Counted from the stretch's first letter, positions 1-10,231 are shown. The stretch is 64,000 nt of DNA from Comamonadaceae bacterium (GCA_947445115.1 CANFCG010000006.1:1-64000); one strand, 5' to 3'. Notes: generated by a model not told the origin, from the letters alone. Made by a program: numbers and translations.

Positions 1-915
1 CTGCTCGGGCGTATTGGCCACCACGAGTGAGCCCGTATCTTCAATCTTCTTTTTCACAATCGGATCTTCGACCGCTTTTTTAACGCCCGCATTAATTTTT
101 TCAACCACGTCTTTGGGAAGATTTTTAGGACCATAGATGCCGTAGTAAGCCATACGGTTCACTGGCTCCAAGCCCACTTCTTTAAACGTGGGCACGTTAG
201 GCAGCACCGCCAAACGCGTGGGTGCAGCCACCACAATCGCAATCAGTTTGCCATCTTTAATGAAGGGCAGAGCAGAAGGCAAGTTGTCAAAAATAATAGC
301 CACTTGTCCGCCCACCGTATCACGTAGCGCAGGGCCAGCGCCCGAGTACGGAATGTGCGTAATGAACACACCCGCTAAACTTTTATACAGCTCAGTTTGC
401 AAATGCCCAATACCTCCAATGCCTGAGGATGAGTAGGAGTATTTACCTGGATTCTTTTTGAGCTGCGCGACAAAACCTTTGTAATCGCAAGCCGTGCCTT
501 TGGGCAAATCGTTGCAAAAACTAGGATGCACGGCAATCACGTTAGGCGTAGCCGCGATATTGACAATCGGCGTGAAATCGGTGAGTGGGTTGTAGGGTGT
601 TTTGGGATTAATCGCGGGATTAGCCGCCGTCGTAGACACCGTAGCCATGCCCAGCTGATAGCCATCAGGAAATGCGCGTGAAGTTTCTGCTGCACCGACA
701 ACGCCGCCGCCGCCCACCTTATTGAGCACAATCACGCTTTGCCCCAGCATTTTGCCAAGCGGATCGGCAATCACGCGTGCCACGATATCCGTCGTTCCAC
801 CCGGAGCAAATGGCACCACAAGGCTGATCGGCTTGTTAGGATAATTCTGCGCCAACAAGCTTACAGATAAAAGCGTAGTAACAAGGAGGACTGAAAGTTT
901 GAGTAGAGTATTCAT
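1..915 (-). CDS. Bug-family tripartite tricarboxylate transporter receptor (3' end cut by window)
   Basis: A 305-codon open frame runs from ATG at 915 off the left edge with no stop, so the C-terminus is missing. It opens with a signal peptide ending near LLAQ, followed by the Bug hallmarks: [16 protein letters not shown], then GGTTDIVAR and VGGGGVVGA, and later [14 protein letters not shown] and [11 protein letters not shown]. Bug proteins are periplasmic solute receptors that either serve TctAB carriers or sense substrates. No TctA or TctB gene lies in the window. It begins 9 nt after the stop of the spermidine-synthase-like gene on the same strand, so co-transcription is possible. The ligand cannot be told from sequence. 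Confidence 0.9.
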   Translation of the reverse strand, partial: MNTLLKLSVLLVTTLLSVSLLAQNYPNKPISLVVPFAPGGTTDIVARVIADPLGKMLGQSVIVLNKVGGGGVVGAAETSRAFPDGYQLGMATVSTTAANPAINPKTPYNPLTDFTPIVNIAATPNVIAVHPSFCNDLPKGTACDYKGFVAQLKKNPGKYSYSSSGIGGIGHLQTELYKSLAGVFITHIPYSGAGPALRDTVGGQVAIIFDNLPSALPFIKDGKLIAIVVAAPTRLAVLPNVPTFKEVGLEPVNRMAYYGIYGPKNLPKDVVEKINAGVKKAVEDPIVKKKIEDTGSLVVANTPEQ

Positions 916-924
916 AAGGCGATT

Positions 925-1665
925 CTAGGCGCAAGGCTTGAGCAATTTAAGCCATTTTTTAGCTGGTAGCTCCCACCGTGACTCAATAGCATCCGCTCTC
1001 TGAAGAAGCACTTCACGCGTAACATCAGGAGCCGTACGAAACGCCATCACCACCGTATTGCCTTCGCGAGTCGGTTGAAAAGCCCAGACTCTGCCTACTC
1101 CAAAAGCGTATTTTATTTTTTCCAAGCTCGCCGCGTAACTGTTATCGCGACCAAATAAATTGACGGTCATCGTTCCTTCATCGGTCAAAAGCGCTCGGCA
1201 GTTTTGGTAAAACTCAGGGGTATCCATCACAGGTGCGGAAGCTTCGTGGTCATAAAGATCGACCGCCAAGGCATCCACCGCACCCAGCCAACGACTTGCC
1301 TTGATTTCCTTTGCAGCATCCGCCAGCACCAGCTCTAAACGATGGTTATCTGGTGGTAATTTAAACCATTGTCGGCACATAATGATTACTTTAGGGTTAA
1401 TTTCAACGGCCGCCGTTTTCATCCCCAAAATTTTGTAGCAGCACTTGGTAATCGCAGCTGTTCCCAGACCCAACTGCAGGGATTGACGTGCTTGGACAGA
1501 AGTACCCGGTACAAATAAAAGCCACGCCATCATCCGCCGCACGTACTCAAGTTCAATCGCAAAAGGCTGTTTAATGGTCATCGTGCCTTGAATCCAAGGC
1601 GAATCAAAATGCATGCATCGCACGCCATCAAACTCACTAAGCGTGACATCTGGAAGATTTTTCAT
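925..1665 (-). CDS. spermidine synthase-like (SpeE-fold) methyltransferase-type protein
   Basis: About 246 aa with a Rossmann-type aminopropyl/methyltransferase fold: glycine-rich loop LQLGLGTAAIT, acidic turn AVEINP, and a later DALAVDLYDHEASAP segment matching the SpeE active-site region. The family transfers an aminopropyl group from decarboxylated SAM to a polyamine, but short stand-alone members like this one are usually of unproven activity. I prefer ATG 1665 because related proteins, as I remember them, begin close to LPDVTLSEFDGVR. An in-frame ATG at 1701 would add 12 residues. No decarboxylase (SpeD) gene is nearby, so polyamine synthesis is only a possibility. Confidence 0.7.
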   Translation of the reverse strand: MKNLPDVTLSEFDGVRCMHFDSPWIQGTMTIKQPFAIELEYVRRMMAWLLFVPGTSVQARQSLQLGLGTAAITKCCYKILGMKTAAVEINPKVIIMCRQWFKLPPDNHRLELVLADAAKEIKASRWLGAVDALAVDLYDHEASAPVMDTPEFYQNCRALLTDEGTMTVNLFGRDNSYAASLEKIKYAFGVGRVWAFQPTREGNTVVMAFRTAPDVTREVLLQRADAIESRWELPAKKWLKLLKPCA

Positions 1666-1734
1666 TATGCGTACTAATAACCTATAATTAAACGTTTTCA
1701 TCCGTATTCAAAGCACAAGAATCTTACTCTTCAA

Positions 1735-2628
1735 ATGTATTTATCATTTTCTTCACGCGCAATGACCACTCTGAGCTTTTACACATTGTCGTTCGCATTA
1801 TTTTTTTGCGGGAACACGATTGCACAAAACACGGAGATTGATCCACTCACGCAAGCACGCACAGCGATAGCTAAACAAGAATGGCGTACGGCTGAAGCTC
1901 TTTTACAACCGTTGGCGCAAAGTCAGCCTCAAAATCCATTTGTTGTTTATGAGCTCGCTCAAGTTTATGAAAATACGAGCCGTATAGATGCCGCAAAAAG
2001 TATATACCGTGAATTAACTCACGATGCTGATTTAGCAAAACGACAGCCCACCATCGTGATTCGTTCGCCATACGCAAGCCGAATGGTCAGTCTACTAGCG
2101 TTGGCGCAAGCTAAGTTAAACGCGATTGAAGCAAAGCAATTAGCCGCCTTGCCGCTTCCCTCGCCCATGCCTCCCAAACAATCTGCAACAACCTTGCTAG
2201 AAATCACGGCACCTAGACTAGTAGCGACTAGTAGCGATCAGAGCATGTTGCCAGCCTCCATACCCATACAGTCCCAGCTACAAGATGCGAACATTTCAGT
2301 GACCGTATCAGCCGCTATGAAAAGCTGGGCGGAAGCTTGGGCAAGGAAGGATTTACCCAAGTACTACGCCAGCTACACGGACAACTATCGTAGCGAATTT
2401 TTGACCCCAGAGTCTTGGAAAAAACAACGCGAAACGAACATCACAAAAGCTAGGACCATTAGGCTTGATTTCAAAAACGTCGCAATAACGACTTTGTCGC
2501 CTTCCCGTGTTCAAGTGCAATTCATGCAAACCTATGCCTCTAACATTTTGCAAGACAAAGCTCAAAAAACTTTGGTTTTTGTCTCAAAAAATGGACACTG
2601 GCTTATCGAAAGTGAAGTGACGAAATAG
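1735..2628 (+). CDS. exported TPR protein with NTF2-like/Cds6 C-terminal domain
   Basis: 297 aa. An N-terminal signal peptide (hydrophobic up to about residue 30, ending NTIAQ) precedes a TPR-like segment at about residues 38-95 (paired helices including NPFVVYELAQVYENTSRIDAA). After a low-complexity linker comes a C-terminal domain (about 190-297) with KSWAEAWARKDLPKYYASY, LTPESWKKQRE and a terminal [15 protein letters not shown], matching the Cds6/L,D-transpeptidase-associated NTF2-like fold. No L,D-transpeptidase catalytic domain is present, so this is probably a periplasmic accessory protein. ATG 1762 is an alternative start. Its last 45 nt overlap the convergent tatD gene. Confidence 0.65.
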   Translation: MYLSFSSRAMTTLSFYTLSFALFFCGNTIAQNTEIDPLTQARTAIAKQEWRTAEALLQPLAQSQPQNPFVVYELAQVYENTSRIDAAKSIYRELTHDADLAKRQPTIVIRSPYASRMVSLLALAQAKLNAIEAKQLAALPLPSPMPPKQSATTLLEITAPRLVATSSDQSMLPASIPIQSQLQDANISVTVSAAMKSWAEAWARKDLPKYYASYTDNYRSEFLTPESWKKQRETNITKARTIRLDFKNVAITTLSPSRVQVQFMQTYASNILQDKAQKTLVFVSKNGHWLIESEVTK

Positions 2629-3435
2629 ATGTCGGATATTTTGCGAAGTTTGAGCTTGCACCATCTGAATACTGACCCCACGCAAATCTGCGAGCACAGC
2701 ACCCATCCGAGGTAATTCGATAGGTGTATTTTTTTGACCCGTGAGCCCCTGCACTCGATCGCTAGCCTTCACGTAGAGCCACTTCGGTGGAATGTCAGGT
2801 GCATCGGTCTCCAGCACGATGGACTCTAGCGGTAAATCGGCTGCTAAACGCCTGATTTGTAGCGCGCGCTCGTAGGTCAGCGTGCCGCCAAAACCAAGTT
2901 TGAATCCCAAATTGATAAAATTTTTCGCTTGCTGCATGCTGCCGTTAAACGCATGGGCAATGCCTCCCACACTCTTTACCCAACCCTTATTCCGTAAGCC
3001 TTTGAGGAGCATGTCGGCACTGCTGCGCACATGCAAAATGACGGGTAGTTCAAAGTGTTTGGCAAGATCCAACTGTTCGGTATAAAAATGCCACTGCTTC
3101 TCGCGCATCTCAGGCGTACAAAGCGCCGGCACAAAATAATCCAACCCAATTTCACCCACCGCAACAAGGCGCTTGTCGTCCTTTAGGCGCAACAGCTCAG
3201 ACTTCAAAAATGCTAAATCGTTGTCTTTTGCTTGAGGTACATACAGCGGATGAATACCCAGTGCGTAAACATCACCGTGCTGATGGGCAAGCTCTCTAAC
3301 CGCAGAAAAATTGGCGCGTTCTACAGCAGGGATCACGCACAGATCAACGCCCGCTTGCCTGGCCGCCGCGCGCACCGCATCGCGATCGACATCAAACTCG
3401 GGCGCATCTAAATGGCAATGGCTGTCAATCCACAT
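2584..3435 (-). CDS. tatD: TatD family metal-dependent hydrolase
   Basis: About 283 aa. The N-terminus [15 protein letters not shown] carries the TatD HxH metal-binding motif. Further signatures are [24 protein letters not shown] and the C-terminal [10 protein letters not shown], the usual set of metal ligands of the TatD TIM barrel. The family comprises Mg-dependent DNases and deoxyribonucleases. ATG 3435 is chosen over 3447 because the fold begins directly at IDSHCH. The start lies inside the end of lolD (11 nt overlap), making it the third gene of a lolC-lolD-tatD operon. The 3' end overlaps the convergent TPR gene by 45 nt. Confidence 0.9.
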   Translation of the reverse strand: MWIDSHCHLDAPEFDVDRDAVRAAARQAGVDLCVIPAVERANFSAVRELAHQHGDVYALGIHPLYVPQAKDNDLAFLKSELLRLKDDKRLVAVGEIGLDYFVPALCTPEMREKQWHFYTEQLDLAKHFELPVILHVRSSADMLLKGLRNKGWVKSVGGIAHAFNGSMQQAKNFINLGFKLGFGGTLTYERALQIRRLAADLPLESIVLETDAPDIPPKWLYVKASDRVQGLTGQKNTPIELPRMGAVLADLRGVSIQMVQAQTSQNIRHLFRHFTFDKPVSIF

Positions 3436-4120
3436 GCGGTGCCACATTTACCGCAAGAGGGAATACTCGGTTACACCTCGACGCCAGCGATTCATCATGC
3501 GTCACCAAAACAAAGGCCGTCCCTTGCGCTTTCGCAAGGGCAAGCATCATCTCGAAGATGCCATCAGCCGTACGCCTATCCAAATTACCTGTGGGCTCGT
3601 CGGCCAATACACACGAAGGTTGACAGACCAAACTCCTAGCAATCGCCACGCGTTGACGCTCACCGCCTGATAGCTCGGCGGGCCGATGCGCCATGCGGCT
3701 TGCCAGCCCAACGTTTTTCAAGATTTGTGCGGCTTGCTCCCGCGCGTCATCTCTGTTCATGCGCCGGATCCACAAGGGCATCGCCACGTTGTCGAGTGCC
3801 GAGAACTCAGGTAGCAGGTGATGAAATTGATAGACAAAACCAAGATGCTGATTGCGCCATGCGCCTTGTTCAGATTGACTCATCAAAGTCCAATCTCGCC
3901 CCACGAGAGAGACGTTACCGCTGGTTGGGGCATCCAATCCGCCCAGCAAATGCAAAAGTGTGCTTTTGCCAGAACCCGATGCGCCCACGATAGCCAGCGT
4001 TTCGCCTCTGGTGACGGTTAAATTTAGGTTTTGCAGCACCGTCACATCGAGCACACCGTCGCTGAAGCGCTTACTCAGGCTTTTGGCTTGCAAAATGACG
4101 TTTGTATTTGTATCACTCAT
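3425..4120 (-). CDS. lolD: lipoprotein-releasing system ATPase LolD
   Basis: 231 aa ABC ATPase: Walker [10 protein letters not shown] at about residues 46-54, signature [15 protein letters not shown], Walker B followed by ADEPTGNLD, and H-loop VTHDESLA. Length and neighbours fit LolD, which powers release of mature outer-membrane lipoproteins from the inner membrane to LolA. ATG 4120 is preferred over the longer in-frame start at 4219, because the extension has no homologous look and lies inside lolC. The start overlaps the lolC stop by 8 nt, so the two subunits are probably translationally coupled. Confidence 0.95.
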   Translation of the reverse strand: MSDTNTNVILQAKSLSKRFSDGVLDVTVLQNLNLTVTRGETLAIVGASGSGKSTLLHLLGGLDAPTSGNVSLVGRDWTLMSQSEQGAWRNQHLGFVYQFHHLLPEFSALDNVAMPLWIRRMNRDDAREQAAQILKNVGLASRMAHRPAELSGGERQRVAIARSLVCQPSCVLADEPTGNLDRRTADGIFEMMLALAKAQGTAFVLVTHDESLASRCNRVFPLAVNVAPHVD

Positions 4121-5423
4121 AACGCAATGCCTCCGCGGGGTTGACACGGCTGGCACGCCAGCTTGGATAAAGCGTGGCGGCAAACGCGAGTACGAGTGCA
4201 ATCGCCGTAATCGGCACAATGTCCGCGCTTTGCGGATCGCTAGGCATACGGCTAATTAAGTAAACATCTCGCGGTAAAAAACTCGTATGCAGCAGCGCCT
4301 CAATCGCAGGCACAATCACATCAATGTTGTAGGCGATGAGCAGGCCAAGGCCAAGCCCAGCCAGGGTTCCCACCACACCCACCGCCGCGCCTTGAACCAC
4401 AAAGATACCCATAATGGAGCGAGGCGTTGCGCCCAGTGTGCGCAAGATGGCGATATCGGCGCGCTTGTCTGTCACCGTCATCACCAGCGTACTGACCAAA
4501 TTGAACGCCGCTACCGCCACAATCAAGGTGAGGATGATGAACATCATGGTTTTTTCGACCTGCACGGCGGCAAACCACGTGCGGTTTTGTTTGGTCCAAT
4601 CGCGCACGTATAAGTCACCAAGCCCAGAATTGCTACCTGTGAAAGCCTTATTGGATAAGGCTTGCGAGAGCATATTACCCACAGCAGGCGCATCGTGCAA
4701 GTCTTTAAGTTTGACGCGAACGCCCGTTGCGCCCTCCAACCTAAAAATCTTGGCCGCGTCCGCTACGTGCATCATGGCAAGGCTAGAGTCGTATTCGTAA
4801 TGCCCGGAGCTAAACGTACCAACCACTCGCATTTGCTTCAGACGCGGCGTAATGCCAGCCGGAGTAACTTGTCCGCTCTGTGCAATCAGCGTCACCGAGT
4901 CACCCGCCATCACCCCTAGGTTTCTAGCCAAATCTCGCCCCAGTACCACGCCAAATTCGCCAGCTCGCAAATTTTGAAAAGATTGCTTGGTTTGCGCATT
5001 CACCACGTCGCTGACTTGCGATTCCAACTCCGGCTCAATACCGCGTACGAGCACGCCCTTCATGTCCTCACCACGTGCCAGCAAAGCTTGCGCCGTGATA
5101 AAAGGCGCTGCGCCAATCACAGCCGAGTTTTGCTTGATAACAGCTACGGTAGCAGGCACATCGCGCAAAGAACCGCCATCGTTCGCTACCACTTCAATGT
5201 GCGAGACTACGCCCAGCATACGGTCGCGCACTTCTTTTTGAAAGCCATTCATAACCGACAGCACGATGATGAGCGCCGCCACGCCAAGGCCAATCCCCAG
5301 CATCGACACGCCCGAGATAAACGAGATAAAGCCGTTTTTTCGAGTACTACGCCCCGCGCGCGTGTAGCGCCAGCCAAGCAACCACTCGTAGGGGATTCCA
5401 AATGTTTTGTTGAAGATTTTCAT
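4113..5423 (-). CDS. lolC: lipoprotein-releasing ABC transporter permease LolC/LolE
   Basis: About 436 aa. The N-terminus [15 protein letters not shown], the first membrane helix preceded by [18 protein letters not shown], and [11 protein letters not shown] are typical of LolC/E. A large periplasmic domain (about 50-270) is followed by three C-terminal membrane helices ([19 protein letters not shown], then [17 protein letters not shown], and a final segment before [18 protein letters not shown]). Only one LolC/E-type permease is encoded here, so it may act as a homodimer or pair with a copy elsewhere. ATG 5423 fits the family start; ATG 5441 would add six residues. It is divergent from the rpfE-like gene with 16 nt between starts. 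Confidence 0.93.
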   Translation of the reverse strand: MKIFNKTFGIPYEWLLGWRYTRAGRSTRKNGFISFISGVSMLGIGLGVAALIIVLSVMNGFQKEVRDRMLGVVSHIEVVANDGGSLRDVPATVAVIKQNSAVIGAAPFITAQALLARGEDMKGVLVRGIEPELESQVSDVVNAQTKQSFQNLRAGEFGVVLGRDLARNLGVMAGDSVTLIAQSGQVTPAGITPRLKQMRVVGTFSSGHYEYDSSLAMMHVADAAKIFRLEGATGVRVKLKDLHDAPAVGNMLSQALSNKAFTGSNSGLGDLYVRDWTKQNRTWFAAVQVEKTMMFIILTLIVAVAAFNLVSTLVMTVTDKRADIAILRTLGATPRSIMGIFVVQGAAVGVVGTLAGLGLGLLIAYNIDVIVPAIEALLHTSFLPRDVYLISRMPSDPQSADIVPITAIALVLAFAATLYPSWRASRVNPAEALRYE

Positions 5424-5439
5424 AGGGGACAATTGTGGC

Positions 5440-6285
5440 ATGGCTCATACAGGACAACCCTCATCAAATCTCATTATTCCGTTTGCCTCCAGCTTAGGGG
5501 AAGGCTGCCAAGCTGCAATCAAAAAACTGTCACTCCCCAATCTCTCGCAGTTTTTGAAGGCGGCGGATCTTGTGCGCGAAGACAACGGCGATGAATTTGA
5601 TTTCACTCCACCGCACGAACGCGCCTTAGGAGTAACCGATCAAATCATCGTCACCCCCTGCCACTGGCGCGTTGGCATTGACCACATTGGCATGGACAAC
5701 CCCGCCGACTTGGCACTTCATAGCGATGAATCGCAGGCTTTATTTGAGACTATTCGTCCTTATTTTTTAGAGGATGGGATTGAGCTCAAGTACGCAGCGC
5801 CGCTACGTTGGTATGCGCAAAGCCATGCACTACAAGGTCTAGAGCTTGCGTCTCTTGACCGTGTGATCGGTCGCAACGTGGATGTATGGCAACCGCAAAC
5901 GGATGCCAGTAAGCCAATTCGTCGTTTGCAAAATGAAATGCAAATGCTGCTCTACACGCATCTCATTAACGATGTGAGAGAGGCACAGGGGCTACCCACC
6001 GTAAACTCTTTTTGGTTGAGCTACGAAATCAACTTACCTGTAGATGAGGTCACTGGTCTTCACAACGATTTACGCGAATGCACTCTTCGTGGTGACTGGG
6101 CATCGTGGTCGAATAGCTGGCAAGCCATAGACAACAAGGCTTTGCAGCACATCCGTCAAATCACTCTCTGTGGCGAGCGCAATGCCCATACCTATGCGAT
6201 CCCCGCCACGCGCAACCTGGGCAACATAATTCGCCGCCTCCTCAAACCCGCGCCCAGCATTCAATCCGTCCTCTCCGCCCTATGA
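5440..6285 (+). CDS. RpfE-type conserved protein upstream of recJ
   Basis: 281 aa soluble protein without signal peptide or membrane segment. It resembles the proteins annotated in Betaproteobacteria and Xanthomonas as 'regulatory protein, RpfE type', which recurrently sit beside recJ. Visible blocks include VTPCHWRVGIDHIGMDNP and a C-terminal SFWLSYEINLP. The biochemical role is not established, and the regulatory name comes from gene location in the Xanthomonas rpf locus. ATG 5440 has an AGGGGA Shine-Dalgarno sequence at 5424-5429. The stop overlaps the recJ start as ATGA. Confidence 0.6.
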   Translation: MAHTGQPSSNLIIPFASSLGEGCQAAIKKLSLPNLSQFLKAADLVREDNGDEFDFTPPHERALGVTDQIIVTPCHWRVGIDHIGMDNPADLALHSDESQALFETIRPYFLEDGIELKYAAPLRWYAQSHALQGLELASLDRVIGRNVDVWQPQTDASKPIRRLQNEMQMLLYTHLINDVREAQGLPTVNSFWLSYEINLPVDEVTGLHNDLRECTLRGDWASWSNSWQAIDNKALQHIRQITLCGERNAHTYAIPATRNLGNIIRRLLKPAPSIQSVLSAL

Positions 6286-8129
6286 GCACCATCCAAATCA
6301 CCACCAGGGACATCCCGCCACGCAGCCAATGGGCACTGGAGCAATCGGGCGTGCCGCCGCTCTTAGCACGGCTGTATGCCGCACGGGGCGTGGCTTCGCG
6401 GGGTGAGCTGGACGATTCGCTCGCCAAGCTCTTGCCGCCCAGCGGGTTACTCGGCATTGATACCGCCGCCAAGCTGCTTGCTGACATTATCCAACAGCAA
6501 AAGTGCATTTGCATCGTGGCAGACTACGACTGCGATGGCGCAACCGCTTGCGCGGTGGCGATACGCGGCTTGCGGCTGCTCGGCGCGCAGCACGTGGACT
6601 ACCTCGTACCCAACCGCGTCCAAGATGGCTACGGACTCACGCCGCCGATTGCCGAGCGCGTTGCAGCGACGGGCGCGGAAGTGCTTATCACGGTCGACAA
6701 CGGCATCGCCAGCCACACGGGCGTGGCACGTGCGCGCGAATTGGGAATGACAGTCATCGTGACTGATCACCACTTGCCCGTTGCCAGCGCCACCTTGGTG
6801 CTGGACGCGCACGCGATCGTCAACCCCAACCAAATCGGCTGCACGTTTGCCAGCAAAGCCATGGCAGGCGTGGGCGTGATGTTCTATACGCTCTTGGCTA
6901 CACGATCTGAAATGCGTGAGCGTGGTTTGTATGAAACTAGCCCGCAGCCCAAGCTGGACGTGCTCTTGCCCTTAGTGGCATTGGGCACCGTAGCCGATGT
7001 GGTCAAGCTGGACGCCAATAATCGCCGCCTCGTCTCGCAGGGTCTGCGCCGCATTCGTGCGGGGCATTTGCCAGCGGGTATAAGCGCACTCTTTACCGTG
7101 GCGGGGCGCAAATCTTTTGCCGCCACAACGGCCGACTTTGGTTTTGCACTGGCTCCGCGCATCAATGCGGCGGGACGTTTGTCGGATATGCGCCTTGGCA
7201 TCGAGTGTCTCGTGACCGATGACGAAGTGCGCGCTGCTGAACTTGCCAAGATGTTGGACACCATCAACCGCGAGCGGCGCGATATTGAAGGCGGAATGCG
7301 AGATCAGGCGCTAGCCATTGCCGAGGGATTGCTTGATACATCGGAAGAACCGCCCAGCGGCATCAGCGTGTTCGATCCCGACTTCCACGAAGGCGTGATT
7401 GGCATCGTCGCCTCGCGCCTCAAAGACCAATGGCACAGACCAACCTTTGTGTTTGCGCCCAGTGGCGCGGTCGATGCAAGCGGAGAGCCTGTGCTAGAGC
7501 TCAAAGGCTCGGGGCGCTCAATTGCGGGATTCCATCTGCGTGATGCGCTCGATTTGCTAACCAAGCGCCATCCTGATTTACTGCTGCGCTTTGGTGGTCA
7601 CGCCATGGCAGCGGGTTGCACGATTGACGAGGAAAGCTTTGAGCGTTTTGACCTCGCCTTTCAACAAATTGCCAGTGAGTGGCTAGACAAGGAAACCTTG
7701 CAGCGCAAGCTAGCAACCGATGGCTCGCTGCCTGCGTCTGAGTGCCGCTTTGATGTGGCAGAGAGTTTGAACCGCGAGGTGTGGGGGCAAGGCTTTGCGC
7801 CGCCCGTGTTTGTGGATACGGTGGAAGTGGTCAGTCAGCGTATCGTGGGCGAGAAGCACCTCGCACTCAAACTCAAACACCAAGGCGTAATCATTGAGGG
7901 AATTTGGTTTAACCGCGTAGAGCCACTAGCGGCCACAGCCACATTGGCTTACAGGCTAGAAGCGGATGAGTGGCAGGGAAACAAGCGGGTGAAATGGATG
8001 GTAGAAGCGGCTGAGTACATTGTTCGCCTAAAACGGAACGCCGACAATGATTTTGACAATAGCTTTGTCGTCAGTCGCGCCAAACGCACGGCCAACACCG
8101 ATATTGAGATCCCACCCTGCAAGCTCTAA
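6282..8129 (+). CDS. recJ: single-stranded-DNA-specific exonuclease RecJ
   Basis: 615 aa. DHH-superfamily motifs are in order: DYDCDGATA (about residues 81-89), VDNGI (138), TDHH (161-164) and ALGTVADVVKLDANNR. The DHHA1 region contains PDFHEGVIGIVASRL and RFGGHAMAAGCTI, and an OB-fold C-terminus ends VKWMVEAAEYI. RecJ degrades ssDNA 5' to 3' in RecF recombination and mismatch/base-excision repair. The motif I cysteine (usually Ala or Ser) does not touch the catalytic aspartates. The last 30 or so residues run antisense through a neighbouring gene. ATGA overlap with the rpfE-like gene suggests coupling. Confidence 0.96.
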   Translation: MSTIQITTRDIPPRSQWALEQSGVPPLLARLYAARGVASRGELDDSLAKLLPPSGLLGIDTAAKLLADIIQQQKCICIVADYDCDGATACAVAIRGLRLLGAQHVDYLVPNRVQDGYGLTPPIAERVAATGAEVLITVDNGIASHTGVARARELGMTVIVTDHHLPVASATLVLDAHAIVNPNQIGCTFASKAMAGVGVMFYTLLATRSEMRERGLYETSPQPKLDVLLPLVALGTVADVVKLDANNRRLVSQGLRRIRAGHLPAGISALFTVAGRKSFAATTADFGFALAPRINAAGRLSDMRLGIECLVTDDEVRAAELAKMLDTINRERRDIEGGMRDQALAIAEGLLDTSEEPPSGISVFDPDFHEGVIGIVASRLKDQWHRPTFVFAPSGAVDASGEPVLELKGSGRSIAGFHLRDALDLLTKRHPDLLLRFGGHAMAAGCTIDEESFERFDLAFQQIASEWLDKETLQRKLATDGSLPASECRFDVAESLNREVWGQGFAPPVFVDTVEVVSQRIVGEKHLALKLKHQGVIIEGIWFNRVEPLAATATLAYRLEADEWQGNKRVKWMVEAAEYIVRLKRNADNDFDNSFVVSRAKRTANTDIEIPPCKL

Positions 8130-8807
8130 ATCAGCAGCCACAAAGGTCATACGGCTTTTATTTAATCCAGCCACTGGGCCAGAGATCGCACCTAGATAGT
8201 TGTAATTTTCAAAGCCCAGAGACACGGGTTTCCCTATCGAGTCGCCCATTCGGTATGCTAACTTTGTATCTATCTCACTCGTGGTTCCAAGCGCCGATCC
8301 TGCATTCAAAGCGCGACCTAAGTTGTAATTGCCACCCAGTGTCCAATTGCCCGATTTGTATAGCCCAATGAACTTGAGCTCGCCCAAGCGCTGATCCACA
8401 TTAAAACGGGGATTGACTTTACCAACCTCAACATTTACAGCCCAATACCAAGGTGAGCCATTCACTGCCGCACTTACGGATGAGTCTGGGCGCCATTTCA
8501 CGCGTGCTTTGATCCCATCAGACACTACATTGTTATTTGTCTGATCGGGACCTTTAGACGTCAACCAATAGCCCGCTACTTCCCAATTTTTATTGATCCC
8601 GTAACTCAGTTCTGGCGTTGCACGGAGCATCTTGCGATCGTTCGTCACAGCACCTGGCTGTACAGTAAGCACATAATTACTATGTATATCAAGACCCCAT
8701 GTGCCCTGCTCTGCAAATTCATCCAAATAGACTTGGATTTCTTCTGGTGCAGCCATTGCCATTGCAGGTAAGCATAGGCCGAGAATGGTCAGTAGCTTTT
8801 TACTCAA
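8028..8807 (-). CDS. outer-membrane beta-barrel-like protein of unknown function
   Basis: 259 aa. A signal peptide (LLTILGLCLPAMAMA) is followed by alternating polar/hydrophobic strands rich in Gly, Asn, Tyr and Trp, ending in a C-terminal Phe (KIIVGVPF). This is the profile of a small outer-membrane barrel. I do not recognise a family with confidence. The start is TTG at 8807, fused to the rhlE stop as TTGA; the next in-frame Met would destroy the signal peptide. The gene is last in the dcd-ypfJ-rhlE run, and its 3' end overlaps recJ by 102 nt. Confidence 0.6.
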   Translation of the reverse strand: MSKKLLTILGLCLPAMAMAAPEEIQVYLDEFAEQGTWGLDIHSNYVLTVQPGAVTNDRKMLRATPELSYGINKNWEVAGYWLTSKGPDQTNNNVVSDGIKARVKWRPDSSVSAAVNGSPWYWAVNVEVGKVNPRFNVDQRLGELKFIGLYKSGNWTLGGNYNLGRALNAGSALGTTSEIDTKLAYRMGDSIGKPVSLGFENYNYLGAISGPVAGLNKSRMTFVAADLELAGWDLNIGVGRAFGATDDKAIVKIIVGVPF

Positions 8808-10231
8808 GAAAATAACGCTGCAACTTTCTTCTTCGATTTGATATTGGGGGAGAACCCCACTTTGGCAGGCGTCACGTCTACCATGGCTTGCGAAGTAATT
8901 GGCTCTTGATAAGGCGTGCTAAAGAAAGGATCAACGGGGGCCGCCTTGGGTGCTGGTCTAGCCGCGTATCTTGGAGACGCATGCACACGCTCTTCGCGCA
9001 CCGCACGGTGACCACGCTTCGCTTCATCGTCCCAGACACGGTGCCCCGAATTGAAATGTCCTTGATTGCGTATGTCGGGCTGATCGCCAGAGAACTCGAT
9101 CGGTAGCAAGTTAATTTTTTGCTTGGTGAGTTTCTCAATATCACCCATCAACCGCATATCGTTATTGCCCCCCACAAAGCTCACGGCAATGCCACTGGCA
9201 CCCGCACGACCGGTGCGGCCAATGCGGTGAATGTAGTCTTCGGCGTTAAACGGGATGTCATAGTTGAACACGCAGGGCACATCTTTAATGTCGAGTCCAC
9301 GCGCCGCCACATCGGTTGCCACCAGCAAATCGACTTCGCCTTTTTTGAAGGCGTCGAGCGCTTTTAAACGCTCATCCTGCGATTTGTCGCCATGCAGCGC
9401 CGTGGCTTTAAAGCCCGCTTGTTCAAGGCTTCTGGCAAGGCGAGCGCAGCCTAGTTTGCTATTCACAAACACGAAAGATTGCTTGATGTTTTTTTCTTTC
9501 AAGAGCTGAATCAAAGCACGTCGTTTGTCGTCGTCCTTGACGCTATAAAAGCTTTGCTCGATCGTCGATGCCGTCTCGTTCGGCCGAGCCACTTCAATGG
9601 TTACAGGGTTTTGCAGGAAGCTGGCTGACAACCGCTTGATCTCAGGCGAAAACGTCGCCGAGAATAAAAGCGTAGTGCGCGACTTAGGCAGAAAGCTCAG
9701 GATACGCTCTAAATCGGGGAGGAAGCCAATGTCTAACATACGATCCGCTTCATCCAGCACCACGTATTCCACTTGTGCCAGCGAGACATTTTTGGCTTCG
9801 ATGTGGTCTAACAATCGGCCTGGCGTCGCCACCAAAACTTCGACGCCTTTTTTAAGCTCAATCGTTTGCGGCTTCATGTCCATGCCGCCAAAAACCACGG
9901 CGGCTCTTAGCTGCGTGTACTTGGCGTAGGCCTTGACTTGACCCGCTACTTGATCGGCGAGTTCGCGGGTTGGGAGAAGCACCAAGGCACGCACAGGGTG
10001 ACGGGCAGGCGATGTCGAAGCACTTTCGTGTTTGAGCATCCGCTGCAACAGTGGCAGCGTAAACGCTGCCGTCTTGCCTGTGCCAGTTTGCGCTGCACCC
10101 ATCACGTCGCCGCCAGCAATCACCACAGGAATGGCCTGCGCTTGAATCGGGGTCATGGTTTCGTAGCCCATTTCGGCTACGGCGCGCATCAAATTAGGCG
10201 CGAGATTTAATTGAGAAAAAGATAAAGGCAT
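8804..10231 (-). CDS. rhlE: DEAD-box ATP-dependent RNA helicase RhlE
   Basis: 475 aa. Q motif (FSQLNLAPNLMRAVAEMGY...PIQAQAIP), Walker A AQTGTGKT at about 47-54, DEAD in VVLDEADRMLD, SAT in LLFSATFS, and motif VI HRIGRTGRAG are all present. A basic, low-complexity tail follows. RhlE remodels RNA during ribosome assembly and mRNA turnover. ATG 10231 is chosen: the frame extends upstream to 10399, but that part lies inside the peptidase gene and has no helicase character. It sits 19 nt downstream of the YpfJ-like peptidase and is coupled through TTGA to the barrel protein. Confidence 0.93.
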   Translation of the reverse strand: MPLSFSQLNLAPNLMRAVAEMGYETMTPIQAQAIPVVIAGGDVMGAAQTGTGKTAAFTLPLLQRMLKHESASTSPARHPVRALVLLPTRELADQVAGQVKAYAKYTQLRAAVVFGGMDMKPQTIELKKGVEVLVATPGRLLDHIEAKNVSLAQVEYVVLDEADRMLDIGFLPDLERILSFLPKSRTTLLFSATFSPEIKRLSASFLQNPVTIEVARPNETASTIEQSFYSVKDDDKRRALIQLLKEKNIKQSFVFVNSKLGCARLARSLEQAGFKATALHGDKSQDERLKALDAFKKGEVDLLVATDVAARGLDIKDVPCVFNYDIPFNAEDYIHRIGRTGRAGASGIAVSFVGGNNDMRLMGDIEKLTKQKINLLPIEFSGDQPDIRNQGHFNSGHRVWDDEAKRGHRAVREERVHASPRYAARPAPKAAPVDPFFSTPYQEPITSQAMVDVTPAKVGFSPNIKSKKKVAALFS

